A DNA stretch of 64,000 nucleotides, from NCBI GenBank assembly GCA_963749875.1, contig CAVVOX010000002.1:744001-808000 (forward strand), written 5' to 3'. The notes under the pieces were generated by a model. It searched no databases, was not told where the DNA came from, and saw only the letters and a program-made list of their open reading frames with translations. This DNA comes from JAHQVI01 sp963749875. GTDB lineage: Bacteria > Pseudomonadota > Alphaproteobacteria > Rhizobiales > Rhodomicrobiaceae. The position numbers and the translations under genes were made by a program. Below are positions 46,312 to 54,783 of this stretch, one piece after another (the first letter of the stretch is position 1; every line of letters starts with the position of its first letter).

Positions 46312-47649
46312 ATGGACATGAGCGCCCCGAAAGAAGGAATTGCCGAATTGCTAGCGCGCTTCGAGCGCCTGCATCCCAAGTCGATCGACCTTTCGCTCGA
46401 CCGGGCCGAACGGCTGCTGCACGCGCTCGGCGATCCGCACAAAGCCATGCCCCCCGTCATCCATATTGCCGGGACGAACGGCAAGGGCTCCGTCATCGCC
46501 TATCTCCGTGCAATTCTCGAAGCGGCGGGATACGGCGTTCATGTCTATACCTCGCCGCATCTGCGCTGTTTTAATGAACGGATTGCGCTTGCATCGAGGG
46601 ACGGCGCGTTTCCGATCGGCGACCGCGCTCTGCAGGACGTGCTCCAGCGTGCCGAGGAAGCCAATGAGGGCCGGCCGATCACTTTTTTCGAGATCACGAC
46701 CGCGGCGGCGTTTCTGGCCTTTGCCGAACATCCGGCTGATTTCGTTCTCCTGGAAACCGGTCTCGGCGGGCGGCTCGATGCGACCAACCTTGTTCCGCAT
46801 CCCAAGCTGACGATGATCACGCCGGTTTCCGTCGACCACACCACCTTTCTGGGCGAGACGATCGAGGACATTGCGGCCGAAAAGGCGGGCATTCTGAAGC
46901 CGGATACGCCTTGCGTCGTCTCCCGCCAGAGCGAGGAGGCGCTTGAGGTGATCAAAGCCAGGGCGCGCGAGACCGGTGCGCCGCTGATCATCGCGGGCGA
47001 GCAGTGGGACGCTTATGAGCAGCACGGGCGGCTGGTGTTTCAGGATGGCCGCGAATTGCTCGATCTGCCGCTGCCCCGGCTCGCCGGCAGCCACCAGATC
47101 GGCAATGCCGGAACCGCTGTCGCCGCAGCGAGGGCGCTTGATGGCGTGGACCTCAATGAGGAGCATCTGGCCGCAGGGCTGTCATCAGCCGTCTGGCCCG
47201 CCCGGCTGGAAAGGCTGAGCCAGGGGACGTTGCACAAGCGCGTGTCGCCCGGCTCGGAGATCTGGCTGGACGGCGGACACAATCCGGCGGCGGCCGAGGT
47301 TCTGGCGCGGTCGATGGCCGATCTGGAGGAGCGCGTTTCCCGGCCGCTCTATCTCATCGTCGGCATGATGTCGAACAAGGACGCAAGGGCGTTCCTCGAC
47401 TATTTCGAAAATCTTGTGAGCTTTGTCGCGACGGTCGATATTCCCGGCCAGCCGAATGCCTATACGGCGGAGGAGCTCTGCGCGATCGCGCGGCATAAGG
47501 GCTTTCTCGCCGAACCGGCCGCCACGCTTGAGCAGGCGCTGGGACACTGCCTGCGTGAGGCGAGGGAGCCGGTGCGCATCCTGATTACCGGCTCGCTCTA
47601 TCTCGCCGGCCACGTGCTCGAAGCCCAGGAGCAGGGGCTGGAGGCCTAG
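46312..47649 (+). CDS. folC: dihydrofolate synthase/folylpolyglutamate synthase
   Basis: 445 residues, adding glutamate to dihydropteroate and to folates. The ATP loop is HIAGTNGKGSVIAYLRAIL, the Mur-ligase style motif is LLETGLGGRLDATNL, with SVDHTTFLGETIEDIAAEKA, and the C-terminal domain motif is WLDGGHNPAAAEVLARSMAD. The stop codon TAG (47647-47649) is the TA plus first G of repeat copy E. Position after accD is conserved in Alphaproteobacteria. Confidence 0.95.
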   Translation: MDMSAPKEGIAELLARFERLHPKSIDLSLDRAERLLHALGDPHKAMPPVIHIAGTNGKGSVIAYLRAILEAAGYGVHVYTSPHLRCFNERIALASRDGAFPIGDRALQDVLQRAEEANEGRPITFFEITTAAAFLAFAEHPADFVLLETGLGGRLDATNLVPHPKLTMITPVSVDHTTFLGETIEDIAAEKAGILKPDTPCVVSRQSEEALEVIKARARETGAPLIIAGEQWDAYEQHGRLVFQDGRELLDLPLPRLAGSHQIGNAGTAVAAARALDGVDLNEEHLAAGLSSAVWPARLERLSQGTLHKRVSPGSEIWLDGGHNPAAAEVLARSMADLEERVSRPLYLIVGMMSNKDARAFLDYFENLVSFVATVDIPGQPNAYTAEELCAIARHKGFLAEPAATLEQALGHCLREAREPVRILITGSLYLAGHVLEAQEQGLEA

Positions 47650-47752
47650 ACCAACCCCGGTTCAATTGGAGTCAATTAAACGGGGGCAAGTTGATCTATT
47701 TCAAAAGACGAGCGCAACTGTTCCCGCGTCCATTCGGACGCGCGTTGCGCTA
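47647..47752 (-). repeat. MITE-like two-hairpin repeat, copy E (short form, inverted)
   Basis: 106 bp in opposite orientation: the GATCAAC-type hairpin comes first (here diverged to GACCAACCCCG) and the GCGCAAC-type hairpin last. C-TA-G at both ends. Its first TAG is the folC stop codon, so insertion in either orientation recreates the stop. Confidence 0.85.
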
Positions 47753-47823
47753 GCGAATTCCGCTCACCTTTTCCAAGTTGAGCGCTTGTCGCTCACCGCA
47801 AGGGTTCGCGAGCGGGAGAGCTC

Positions 47824-47906
47824 GGAATGCGCGAGCATTCCGGGTGAGGGGATGGTGAATTGATAGTGCGTCACCCCTCACCCCAACCCTCTCCCCAGGG
47901 AGAGGG
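47824..47906. repeat. two short hairpins downstream of folC
   Basis: GGAATGC/GCATTCC arms at 47824-47841, and CCCTCTCCC/GGGAGAGGG arms with a two-base loop at 47887-47906, preceded by CCCCTCACCCCAA. The second is a sequence type scattered widely in proteobacterial genomes as an intergenic repeat. It may help end transcription from folC, but no T run follows. No gene is seen in 47753-47970. Confidence 0.5.
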
Positions 47907-47970
47907 GGCGATCAGCGCAAGCTGGATCGAATTCGGCTTAAAATGATCCGGCTTTAGTCATCCGCGCCCG

Positions 47971-48840
47971 TCAGCGATTGAGCCGTGCGATCAGGCTCGA
48001 CGTATCCCAGCGCTTGCCGCCCATCTTCTGCACCTCGGAATAGAACTGGTCCACCAGCGCCGCCACCGGCAGATGGGCGCCGTTCCGCCGCGCTTCGGCG
48101 AGACAGATCGCCAGATCCTTGCGCATCCAGTCGACGGCGAAGCCGTAATCGAACTTGCCCTCGTTCATCGTCTCCCAGCGATTTTCCATCTGCCAGGATT
48201 GCGCGGCGCCTTTTGAGATCGTGTCGATGACGGCGGCGACATCGAGCCCCGATTTCTGGGCGAAGTGAATGCCCTCGGCAAGTCCCTGGACGAGCCCGGC
48301 GATGCAGAGCTGGTTGACCATCTTGGTGAGCTGGCCGGCGCCGGCCGGGCCGAGTAGCTTTACTGCGCGCGCATATTGATTGATCACCGGCTCGGCCTTG
48401 GCAAAATCCTGGCTGTCGCCGCCGACCATCACGGTCAGAGCGCCGTTCTCGGCGCCGGCCTGGCCGCCGGAGACCGGCGCATCGAGAAAGCCTGCGCCCT
48501 TGGCCTTGGCCGCGGCATTGAGCTCGCGCGCGATGTCGGCCGAAGCGGTGGTGTTGTCGATGAAGATGGCGCCCGGCTGCAGGCCCTCAAACGCGCCGCC
48601 CGGTCCGGTCGTTACAGCGCGCAGATCCTCGTCATTGCCGACGCAGGTGAAGACGAACTCGGCATCGCGGGCCGCATCGGCCGGCGTGTCGGCCGCTTTG
48701 CCGCCGAATTTGGCGACCCATTCATCGGCCTTGGCGCGCGTGCGGTTATAGACGGTCAGCTCATGGCCGCCTTTGCTGCGGATATGCCCGGCCATTGGAT
48801 ACCCCATCACGCCGAGGCCGATCCAAGCAACTTTGCTCAT
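47971..48840 (-). CDS. NAD(P)-dependent 3-hydroxyisobutyrate dehydrogenase-like oxidoreductase
   Basis: 289 residues of the beta-hydroxyacid dehydrogenase family. The nucleotide fold is KVAWIGLGVMGYPMAGHIRS, the substrate motif is DAPVSGGQAGAENGALTVMV, and the catalytic Lys is in GAGQLTKMVNQLCIAGLVQG. C-terminal DWMRKDLAICLAEARRNGAH also matches. Members act on 3-hydroxyisobutyrate, tartronate semialdehyde or related acids; which one is not clear. ATG 48840 has AGGA close upstream. It lies in the same strand and 61 bases after the CNNM/CBS gene. Confidence 0.88.
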   Translation of the reverse strand: MSKVAWIGLGVMGYPMAGHIRSKGGHELTVYNRTRAKADEWVAKFGGKAADTPADAARDAEFVFTCVGNDEDLRAVTTGPGGAFEGLQPGAIFIDNTTASADIARELNAAAKAKGAGFLDAPVSGGQAGAENGALTVMVGGDSQDFAKAEPVINQYARAVKLLGPAGAGQLTKMVNQLCIAGLVQGLAEGIHFAQKSGLDVAAVIDTISKGAAQSWQMENRWETMNEGKFDYGFAVDWMRKDLAICLAEARRNGAHLPVAALVDQFYSEVQKMGGKRWDTSSLIARLNR

Positions 48841-48901
48841 TCCTGTCTCCCTTGCGATTTCTCCTCGATCCGTGGCGGTCAGTCCGCCACGGCATCTCCT
48901 C

Positions 48902-50203
48902 TTATGCCGGCGTCGTGGTATTCGCCGAGACCAGCACCTTATCGATGCGCCGCCCGTCCAGATCCACGACCTCGAAGCGCCAGCTTTGCCAGTCGAACGT
49001 CTCGCCGGGTGTCGGGATGCGACCAAGCTGCGTCAAGACGAAGCCGGCGAGCGTCGTATATTCCTCGTCATGAGCGCTGAGCCCCTTGATCTTAAGCGTC
49101 CGCTCGACCTCATAGACGGGCATCTGCCCATCGAGGAGCCAGGAGCCGTCGGCGCGCATGACGGCACTCGGCTCGTCCTCGCCCTCCCGTTCCGGCAGAT
49201 CCCCGGCGATAGCGACGAGAATATCCGTAGGCGTCACGATTCCCTCGACCGTCCCATGCTCGTCGAGAACGACCGCCATATGCACGGGCGATGCGCGAAA
49301 CCCTTCGAGCAGCTTGAGCACCGGGGTGCTTTCGTGAATGTAGATCGGGTCGCGCGCAACGCTCTTCATATCGATCTTGCTGCCCTTTCGGCATAGCTCC
49401 AGCAGGTCCTTGGCATGGACGACGCCGACCACTTTATCCACCTCGTCGCGGGCGACGGGAAATCGTGAATGGCCGCTGGTGGCGATGGTCTCATAGGCGG
49501 TCTCGGCGCTTTCATCCAGATCGATCCAGACTACGTCGGGGCGCGGCGTCATGATCGAGCGAACGGTGCGGTCGGCGATGCGCAGGACGCCTTCGAGCAT
49601 TTCCTTTTCGGCAGGGGCGAAGACGCCGGCTTCCGTCCCTTCCGCGATGAGCGATTTGACTTCCTCTTCGGTAATGCGCGGATCTTCGGCGGCGGGCTGT
49701 GCGAAAAGGCGCAGAACGAGCTCGGTCACTCGCCGGAGAAACCATATGGCCGGCAGGGTGACGATCGAGACCAGCCGCATGATCGGCGCGACGAAACAGG
49801 CCAGCCGCTCGGGGTTTCTCAATGCGAGCCGTTTCGGGACCAGTTCGCCGATGATCAGGGAGAAGAAGGTGATGGAGATAATGACGATGGCCGAGGATAT
49901 CGCGCCTGCATTCGGTGCGACCGCCGGAATCGTCTCAAGCGCATCGGCGAAAGGCGCAGCCAGCGCCGCCTCGCCATAGGCGCCGGACAGGATCGCGATC
50001 AAAGTGATGCCGACCTGTACCGCCGAAAGAAATCCGGTCGGATCCTCCGCCAGCCGGAGCGCGGCCGCAGCGCCGTTCCGGCCCTCCACAGCATATTGCT
50101 GCAGGCGTGCCTTCCGCGATGAGACGACTGCCAGCTCCGACAAGGCAAAAAAGCCGTTGAGCAGGATGAGCAGCAGAACGATCAGGATTTCTTGCCAAAT
50201 CAT
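48902..50203 (-). CDS. CNNM/CBS-domain membrane protein (hemolysin C/CorC-like)
   Basis: 433 residues. An N-terminal DUF21/CNNM membrane domain (about residues 1-190; IWQEILIVLLLILLNGFFAL and LSELAVVSSRKARLQ) precedes two CBS domains (about 210-330; RTVRSIMTPRPDVVWIDLDE, VVGVVHAKDLLELC, VDEHGTVEGIVTPTD-type) and a C-terminal transporter-associated CorC_HlyC domain (LSAHDEEYTTLAGFVLTQLG). Such proteins are linked to magnesium or cobalt export in several bacteria; older names call them hemolysins. It is probably an ion transporter regulated by nucleotide binding at the CBS pair. Confidence 0.9.
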   Translation of the reverse strand: MIWQEILIVLLLILLNGFFALSELAVVSSRKARLQQYAVEGRNGAAAALRLAEDPTGFLSAVQVGITLIAILSGAYGEAALAAPFADALETIPAVAPNAGAISSAIVIISITFFSLIIGELVPKRLALRNPERLACFVAPIMRLVSIVTLPAIWFLRRVTELVLRLFAQPAAEDPRITEEEVKSLIAEGTEAGVFAPAEKEMLEGVLRIADRTVRSIMTPRPDVVWIDLDESAETAYETIATSGHSRFPVARDEVDKVVGVVHAKDLLELCRKGSKIDMKSVARDPIYIHESTPVLKLLEGFRASPVHMAVVLDEHGTVEGIVTPTDILVAIAGDLPEREGEDEPSAVMRADGSWLLDGQMPVYEVERTLKIKGLSAHDEEYTTLAGFVLTQLGRIPTPGETFDWQSWRFEVVDLDGRRIDKVLVSANTTTPA

Positions 50204-50348
50204 TTGGCTTTAGCAGGTTTGGGTCGGGAAGCCGCAGCACGGCTGGAAAAACGCGTAACTGCCCTTTTAAGGCCTATTGGCGCCGCTGGGAAGGGCTTAG
50301 CCCATTTTGGCTGAACTCTCAGCGGCTTACCGGGAGAGGCTCAAGGCC

Positions 50349-51848
50349 TCAAATCTTCTGATTGTACTCGCCAACTTCCGGGTAACTCTGCAGATGCCGG
50401 TCGATTTCGGCAAATATGGCCCGCATATTCTCCTCGGAGGTCGGGCTCTCCACCACCACCACCAGCTCAGGTTTGTTGGACGATGCGCGCACCAGACCCC
50501 ATGTGCCGTCCTCAAGCACAATGCGGATGCCGTTGACGGTGATGAGATCGCGAATCGCCTGGCCGGCGAGTTTGCCGCCGCTTTCCGCCACCTGCTTGAA
50601 ATGAGCCATCACCCGATCGACCACATCATATTTGACCTCGTCATCGCAATGCGGCGACATGGTCGGCGACTGCCAGGTCTTCGGCAGGTCGCGCTCCAGA
50701 TCGGCAAGGCTCTTATCCGGATTGCGTTCGAGCATATCGAGGATCGCAAGAGCGGCCACCAGCCCGTCATCATAGCCGCGGCCGTAAGGCGGGTTGAAGA
50801 AGAAGTGTCCCGATTTCTCGAAGCCGACCGCGGCGCCCTTCTCGTGGCTGTAGCGCTTGATATAGGAATGGCCGGTCTTCCAGTAGTAGGTCTTGGCGCC
50901 ATTGGCGATCAGGACGGGATCGGTGAGGAACAGGCCGGTCGATTTGACGTCGACGACGAATTTGGCCCCCTTCTGCAGGCTGGAGATGTCGCGGGCGAGC
51001 ATGACGCCCACGCGGTCGGCAAAGATTTCCCGGCCCTCATTATCGACCACGCCGCAACGGTCGCCGTCACCGTCGAACGCCAGGCCGACATCGGCGCCGT
51101 GCTTGAGAACGGCGTCACGGAGGTCATGCAGCATGGCCATGGCTTCCGGGTTCGGATTGTAATTCGGAAAGCTGTGGTCGAGCTCGCAGTGAAGCGGCAC
51201 GACTTCGCAGCCGACGGCTTCGAGAACCTGCGGCGCAAAAGCGCCCGCCGTTCCATTTCCGCAGGCGGCGACGACTTTCGGCCTGCGCTTCAGCCTGTCT
51301 CGATTGGTGAGATCGGCCACATAGCGCTCGGCGAGATCGGTGACGAAATGATATTTGCCGCCGTCCGCTGCTTCGAAATCGCCGCCCAGAACCATCTCTT
51401 TCAGCGCGCCCATCTCATCCGGCCCGAAGGTGAGCGGCCTTTGCATGCCCATCTTAATCCCGGTCCAGCCATTGTCATTGTGGCTCGCTGTAACCATGGC
51501 GACGCCTTCGACATTGAGCTCGAACTGCGAGAAATAGGCCATGGGCGAAAGAGCAAGGCCGATGTCGAACACTTCCGCGCCGCCCGCCAGCATGCCGACC
51601 ATCAGGGCTTCCTTTATCGCGCCGGAATAGGAGCGGAAATCATGGCCGGTGACGATCCGGACCGGGACGCCGCGGCGGCGCATCAGCGTCGCGACGCCAA
51701 GGCCGATGGCCTGCATTCCCATAAGGTTGATCTCCTGCGGGAAGAGCCAGCGCGCATCATATTCGCGAAAGCCGGTCGGGCGGATGAAGGGGAGCCGCTC
51801 GAAATCGGCGGTGTTGGGGCGCAGGTCGGTTCTGGGCTTGGGAAACAT
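50349..51848 (-). CDS. phosphomannomutase/phosphoglucomutase
   Basis: 499 residues of the alpha-D-phosphohexomutase family. The catalytic phosphoserine is in VTASHNDNGWTGIKMGM, the metal loop is AFDGDGDRCGVVD, the sugar loop contains GFEKSGHFFF, and the phosphate loop is VRASSNKPELVVVVE. Such enzymes give mannose 1-phosphate or glucose 1-phosphate for exopolysaccharide and lipopolysaccharide. I chose ATG 51848 (MFPKPRTDLRPN) with AAGGA seven bases upstream; an in-frame ATG at 51875 would add nine residues. No other sugar genes are adjacent. Confidence 0.92.
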   Translation of the reverse strand: MFPKPRTDLRPNTADFERLPFIRPTGFREYDARWLFPQEINLMGMQAIGLGVATLMRRRGVPVRIVTGHDFRSYSGAIKEALMVGMLAGGAEVFDIGLALSPMAYFSQFELNVEGVAMVTASHNDNGWTGIKMGMQRPLTFGPDEMGALKEMVLGGDFEAADGGKYHFVTDLAERYVADLTNRDRLKRRPKVVAACGNGTAGAFAPQVLEAVGCEVVPLHCELDHSFPNYNPNPEAMAMLHDLRDAVLKHGADVGLAFDGDGDRCGVVDNEGREIFADRVGVMLARDISSLQKGAKFVVDVKSTGLFLTDPVLIANGAKTYYWKTGHSYIKRYSHEKGAAVGFEKSGHFFFNPPYGRGYDDGLVAALAILDMLERNPDKSLADLERDLPKTWQSPTMSPHCDDEVKYDVVDRVMAHFKQVAESGGKLAGQAIRDLITVNGIRIVLEDGTWGLVRASSNKPELVVVVESPTSEENMRAIFAEIDRHLQSYPEVGEYNQKI

Positions 51849-52037
51849 CAACAGATCCTTGGAAGCGGAAATCATTACCCTCTCGGCGGGAACGGCAAGC
51901 CGCGGCAGGGCGTTCGAACACAGCAAGGGGATACTGGGTCGCCGCCCCAATTGCCAGACCTGATTTTGCTTACGGAGTGAAGCTGGGGACGATTGACGCG
52001 CCCGGCACTTTGCCCGGTCCAGCGGGCGGGCCCTTGC

Positions 52038-52715
52038 CTAATTCTGAACCATGTTAAGCAGGCTGCCAGTCAGCTCGAAACCGGAAAGGCGGCGGATGAA
52101 GCTCATGCCGAGCAGATTCTGGGTCATCTTGCCGGGTTCCGCGATGACCGCCTTCACGTCGTGAAGAACGATGCTGCCGATCCGGAGATAGTCGAGATTG
52201 ACGGGCGCGACGCGGGCGATGCCGTTCGCCGTGCTGGACCGGCTCGTGAAGTCCAGCTTGCGCCGGTCGAAGCCGAGCTGCAGCGCGGTCTCATAATTGA
52301 GCGCGACATAGGTTGCGCCGGTATCGGTGAGAAGTTCCACCTTGACGCCGTTGATCTCGGCTTCGGCGACAAAATGCCCGTAAGTATTGGCGCTTAAGGT
52401 GACGCGGCGATTGGGCCGCGAGATGCGGTTGACCAGCTCGGTGAGCCCGGTATCGGTCGGGCGCAGGTCCGGCGTCTCGGCCATATGACGCGGAATCGAT
52501 CCGGTCTCCTCGACCCCGACCGGCTGAGCCGCATCGCCGCTTTCGGCTGCCGACTTGGTGCCAGGCGCAAAACTTGCCTGAAGCTTCGGCCAGGTCTGCT
52601 CCAGAGTGCGATAGGCGTCTTCGAAGAAATAAAAACTTACAACTGCCGTGCCCGCCACGCCCAGCCAAAGACCGGCCTCCTTTGCGGCGCGCCGCATCCC
52701 GCCCCGGAATGCCAT
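52038..52715 (-). CDS. retropepsin-like aspartic protease (TIGR02281 family), first of a pair
   Basis: About 225 residues. One N-terminal membrane helix (EAGLWLGVAGTAVVSFYFFE) and a linker precede a single-lobe aspartic protease domain with the active site VELLTDTGATYVALNY, and a C-terminal flap region with LLGMSFIRRLSGFELTGSLL. Such proteases function as dimers facing the periplasm. The catalytic DTGA is intact. ATG 52715 (MAFRGGMRRA) chosen; 52739 is in frame. It lies just downstream of a paralogue separated by repeat copy F. Confidence 0.85.
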   Translation of the reverse strand: MAFRGGMRRAAKEAGLWLGVAGTAVVSFYFFEDAYRTLEQTWPKLQASFAPGTKSAAESGDAAQPVGVEETGSIPRHMAETPDLRPTDTGLTELVNRISRPNRRVTLSANTYGHFVAEAEINGVKVELLTDTGATYVALNYETALQLGFDRRKLDFTSRSSTANGIARVAPVNLDYLRIGSIVLHDVKAVIAEPGKMTQNLLGMSFIRRLSGFELTGSLLNMVQN

Positions 52716-52779
52716 CCCCTCTCGCTCCTCGCTACGCAAGACCAGCGCAACATCCTGAATCCGCGCCGGCTACACCACC

Positions 52780-52883
52780 TAGCGCAACGCGCGTCCAAAT
52801 GGACGCGGACAGTTGCGCTAACCGATAGAAATAGATCAACTTAACCTCGTCCAAGTGATTCCACTTGAACGAGGGTTGATCTA
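52780..52883 (+). repeat. MITE-like two-hairpin repeat, copy F (short form)
   Basis: 104 bp, C-TA-G at both ends, between the two retropepsin genes. The right TA is shared with an additional half-unit, so this is a tandem arrangement. Confidence 0.88.
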
Positions 52884-52944
52884 GCGCAACGCGCGTCCAA
52901 ACATGTCCCCGCGAAAGCGGGGATGGACGCGGACAGTTGCGCTA
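52882..52944 (+). repeat. half-unit of the MITE-like repeat (first hairpin only, long form)
   Basis: 63 bp starting at the right TA of copy F: the GCGCAAC to GTTGCGC hairpin with the extra inner hairpin (long form), then TA. Its right end, read on the minus strand, is the TAG stop codon of the upstream retropepsin gene (52942-52944). Confidence 0.85.
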
Positions 52945-53766
52945 ACCCCTGAGTTCCAGGTAATCCCCTGCGAATTCATATGAGCGCAAACGGCTTAAAA
53001 AACTCATACCAAGCAGGCTTTGATGGAGACTTCCGGGTTTTGCGACGAGGGCCTCGACGCGCCGCACGCCGATCTTGCCGACCGAGACGCCATCGAGATA
53101 GATGCGGGCGGCGTAGGAGGAGCCATTGGCGGTCTGCACCGGCACCGTATAGCGCAATGAGCCTATGTCGATGCCTAAACGCTTGGCATCCCGATGACGC
53201 AGCACGACCGTGGAAGCGCCCGTATCGATGATCATCTGAACGGGCTCTTTGCGGATATTTGCCGTGACGACGAAATGTCCGCTCCAGCCGCGTTTGATCC
53301 GCACCGCATGTCCGGAGCCGTAGCTTCGCGTCACATTGATCTGGGTGCCGAGCGGGCTGAGTTCGCCGATGACGCGGTCGGCGACGACCGCCAGTTCGAC
53401 GCGATAGGCATAAAGCGTAACGAGTATGAAGAGCGCGGCCGTCCAGCCGGCCAAATGCTTCAACGCATGGAAGAACCGGCCACGATAGGATGAGGCGACC
53501 GCCCCGCCCACGAAGATGATGATCGACAGCCCGGCCACGAGCCGTGCAAATACGTCGTTCGGCATGCCCGCGATCGTGCCGGCATCGTTCGATACGACAA
53601 GGGCTATAGCGGCGCCGATCAGCGCCAAGATTGCAAGCCAAGCAGCCAATGTAAGTGCCTCACTACGCCAAGACGGGTGCCCTCTTATAACAGCAGGGCC
53701 GGCGGCTGCGAAGCTTTTGCAGCGGCGTCGGGCAGAAAGTAACCCTTGCGCGATGCTTTTGTGCAT
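52942..53766 (-). CDS. retropepsin-like aspartic protease (TIGR02281 family), second of a pair
   Basis: About 274 residues. Three membrane helices (LTLAAWLAILALIGAAIALV; RLVAGLSIIIFVGGAVAS; LAGWTAALFILVTLYAYRV) precede the protease domain with active site VQMIIDTGASTVVLRHRDAK and the paralogous ending LLGMSFLSRLRSYEFAGDYL. The start is uncertain: ATG 53766 (MHKSIAQGLL) is the first good Met, with in-frame starts further up to 53889. The two genes share fold and C-terminal motif, so they are ancient tandem paralogues. The stop codon TAG is provided by the repeat half-unit directly downstream. Confidence 0.82.
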   Translation of the reverse strand: MHKSIAQGLLSARRRCKSFAAAGPAVIRGHPSWRSEALTLAAWLAILALIGAAIALVVSNDAGTIAGMPNDVFARLVAGLSIIIFVGGAVASSYRGRFFHALKHLAGWTAALFILVTLYAYRVELAVVADRVIGELSPLGTQINVTRSYGSGHAVRIKRGWSGHFVVTANIRKEPVQMIIDTGASTVVLRHRDAKRLGIDIGSLRYTVPVQTANGSSYAARIYLDGVSVGKIGVRRVEALVAKPGSLHQSLLGMSFLSRLRSYEFAGDYLELRG

Positions 53767-53973
53767 CGCACGCGGCGGTAGATAGGGCCGTGTGGCGCAA
53801 GTCTTACATATGGATTCCTGGCCGGATTTCCAGCAAAGCATGCTTCCGTGGCCCGCGGTCGTTGCGATTACAGGGCGAGACGGCGGCAAGACCGGCGATT
53901 GAGGCCGTCCGGCTCGACAGGCTGCCGAGGCCGATTGGCCGCTTTGCCCCGAATTATCCCGGCGCCGCGCCCA

Positions 53974-54783
53974 TCAGTCCTTGAAACGGCGCAGCGCCTT
54001 TGCCTCGAACACCCATTCCGGCGTAATGAGTTCGCCGTCCGGATCGGGAAGTCTGTACCAGGGTGAAATATCCGCCGATCGCCGGTTTTTCAGAATGTGC
54101 ATGTCCTGCGCCGGCATATAGCTTTGCGCGAGCAGGAAACGCTTTTCGCCGGTCGCCTTGTTCTCCGCCATGTCGACCACGAGAACGGCGTGACCGGGGA
54201 ACCCGCCTTTGATGAACACATCGCCGATCCGCATCCCGGAAAGGGAAACCGGGACCATCTCGCGTTCGAGCGAATAGGTGCCCGCATAGGCGAAGATCCC
54301 GATCATGTAGCGCTGAAAGGCCTTCCGGTCCGAGGCCTTGCCGCGATAGGCGACGCGCTTGCCATTGGTGTAGTTGAAGGCGATCTGCCGCGCCCGGCCG
54401 CTTGCGAGCAGATATTCCGCGCGCAGCCGCATGATGGCGTCGGCGCATTGCTGCAGATTCCGCTTGCCGGTGTCGATATTGATGACGGCTTCATGATTGT
54501 CCTGCGCCCATTTCAGCCGGCCGTCATAGAGCCGGACAGGCGTGTGCGGCGGACGCAGCGGCAGGTGGCGCAGCCATTCGGCAAAGCTGCCGGGCACAAC
54601 GGCGATGCGTTCGAAGTTTTGCGGCGGCGCGATCCTGTCGAGCAGCGCGTCGGGGCTGTTCTCGCTCGCTCCGGGCCAGAGATAGCGCGGCGCGGCCTCC
54701 GCCGCGGGCAGGAGCTGTGCAGCAGCCAATGCGGTGGCCAAAAGCATCGCGTGGAATATGGAAGATTGTCCCCTCGCCGGCAT
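53974..54783 (-). CDS. DUF4846-family secreted protein
   Basis: 269 residues. A signal peptide (FHAMLLATALAAAQLLPAAE) is followed by a domain with the DUF4846 pattern: NFERIAVVPGSFAEWLRHLP, LKWAQDNHEAVINIDTGKRN, and FIKGGFPGHAVLVVDMAEN. The HAVLVVD stretch and a nearby DVFIKGG look like a small enzyme-like fold, possibly NlpC/papain-related, but that is only impression. Function is unknown. The gene stands alone; its stop lies far from the retropepsin pair by about 200 bp. Confidence 0.82.
   Translation of the reverse strand: MPARGQSSIFHAMLLATALAAAQLLPAAEAAPRYLWPGASENSPDALLDRIAPPQNFERIAVVPGSFAEWLRHLPLRPPHTPVRLYDGRLKWAQDNHEAVINIDTGKRNLQQCADAIMRLRAEYLLASGRARQIAFNYTNGKRVAYRGKASDRKAFQRYMIGIFAYAGTYSLEREMVPVSLSGMRIGDVFIKGGFPGHAVLVVDMAENKATGEKRFLLAQSYMPAQDMHILKNRRSADISPWYRLPDPDGELITPEWVFEAKALRRFKD

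Noticed and set aside
47660..47863. Short frames translating as EVKLIY or TRVAL-like peptides at several places
   Set aside because: These are translations of the MITE-like repeats, not conserved proteins.
47887..47906. Rho-independent terminator of folC
   Set aside because: Stable hairpin but no T run; looks like the common CCCTCTCCC intergenic repeat.
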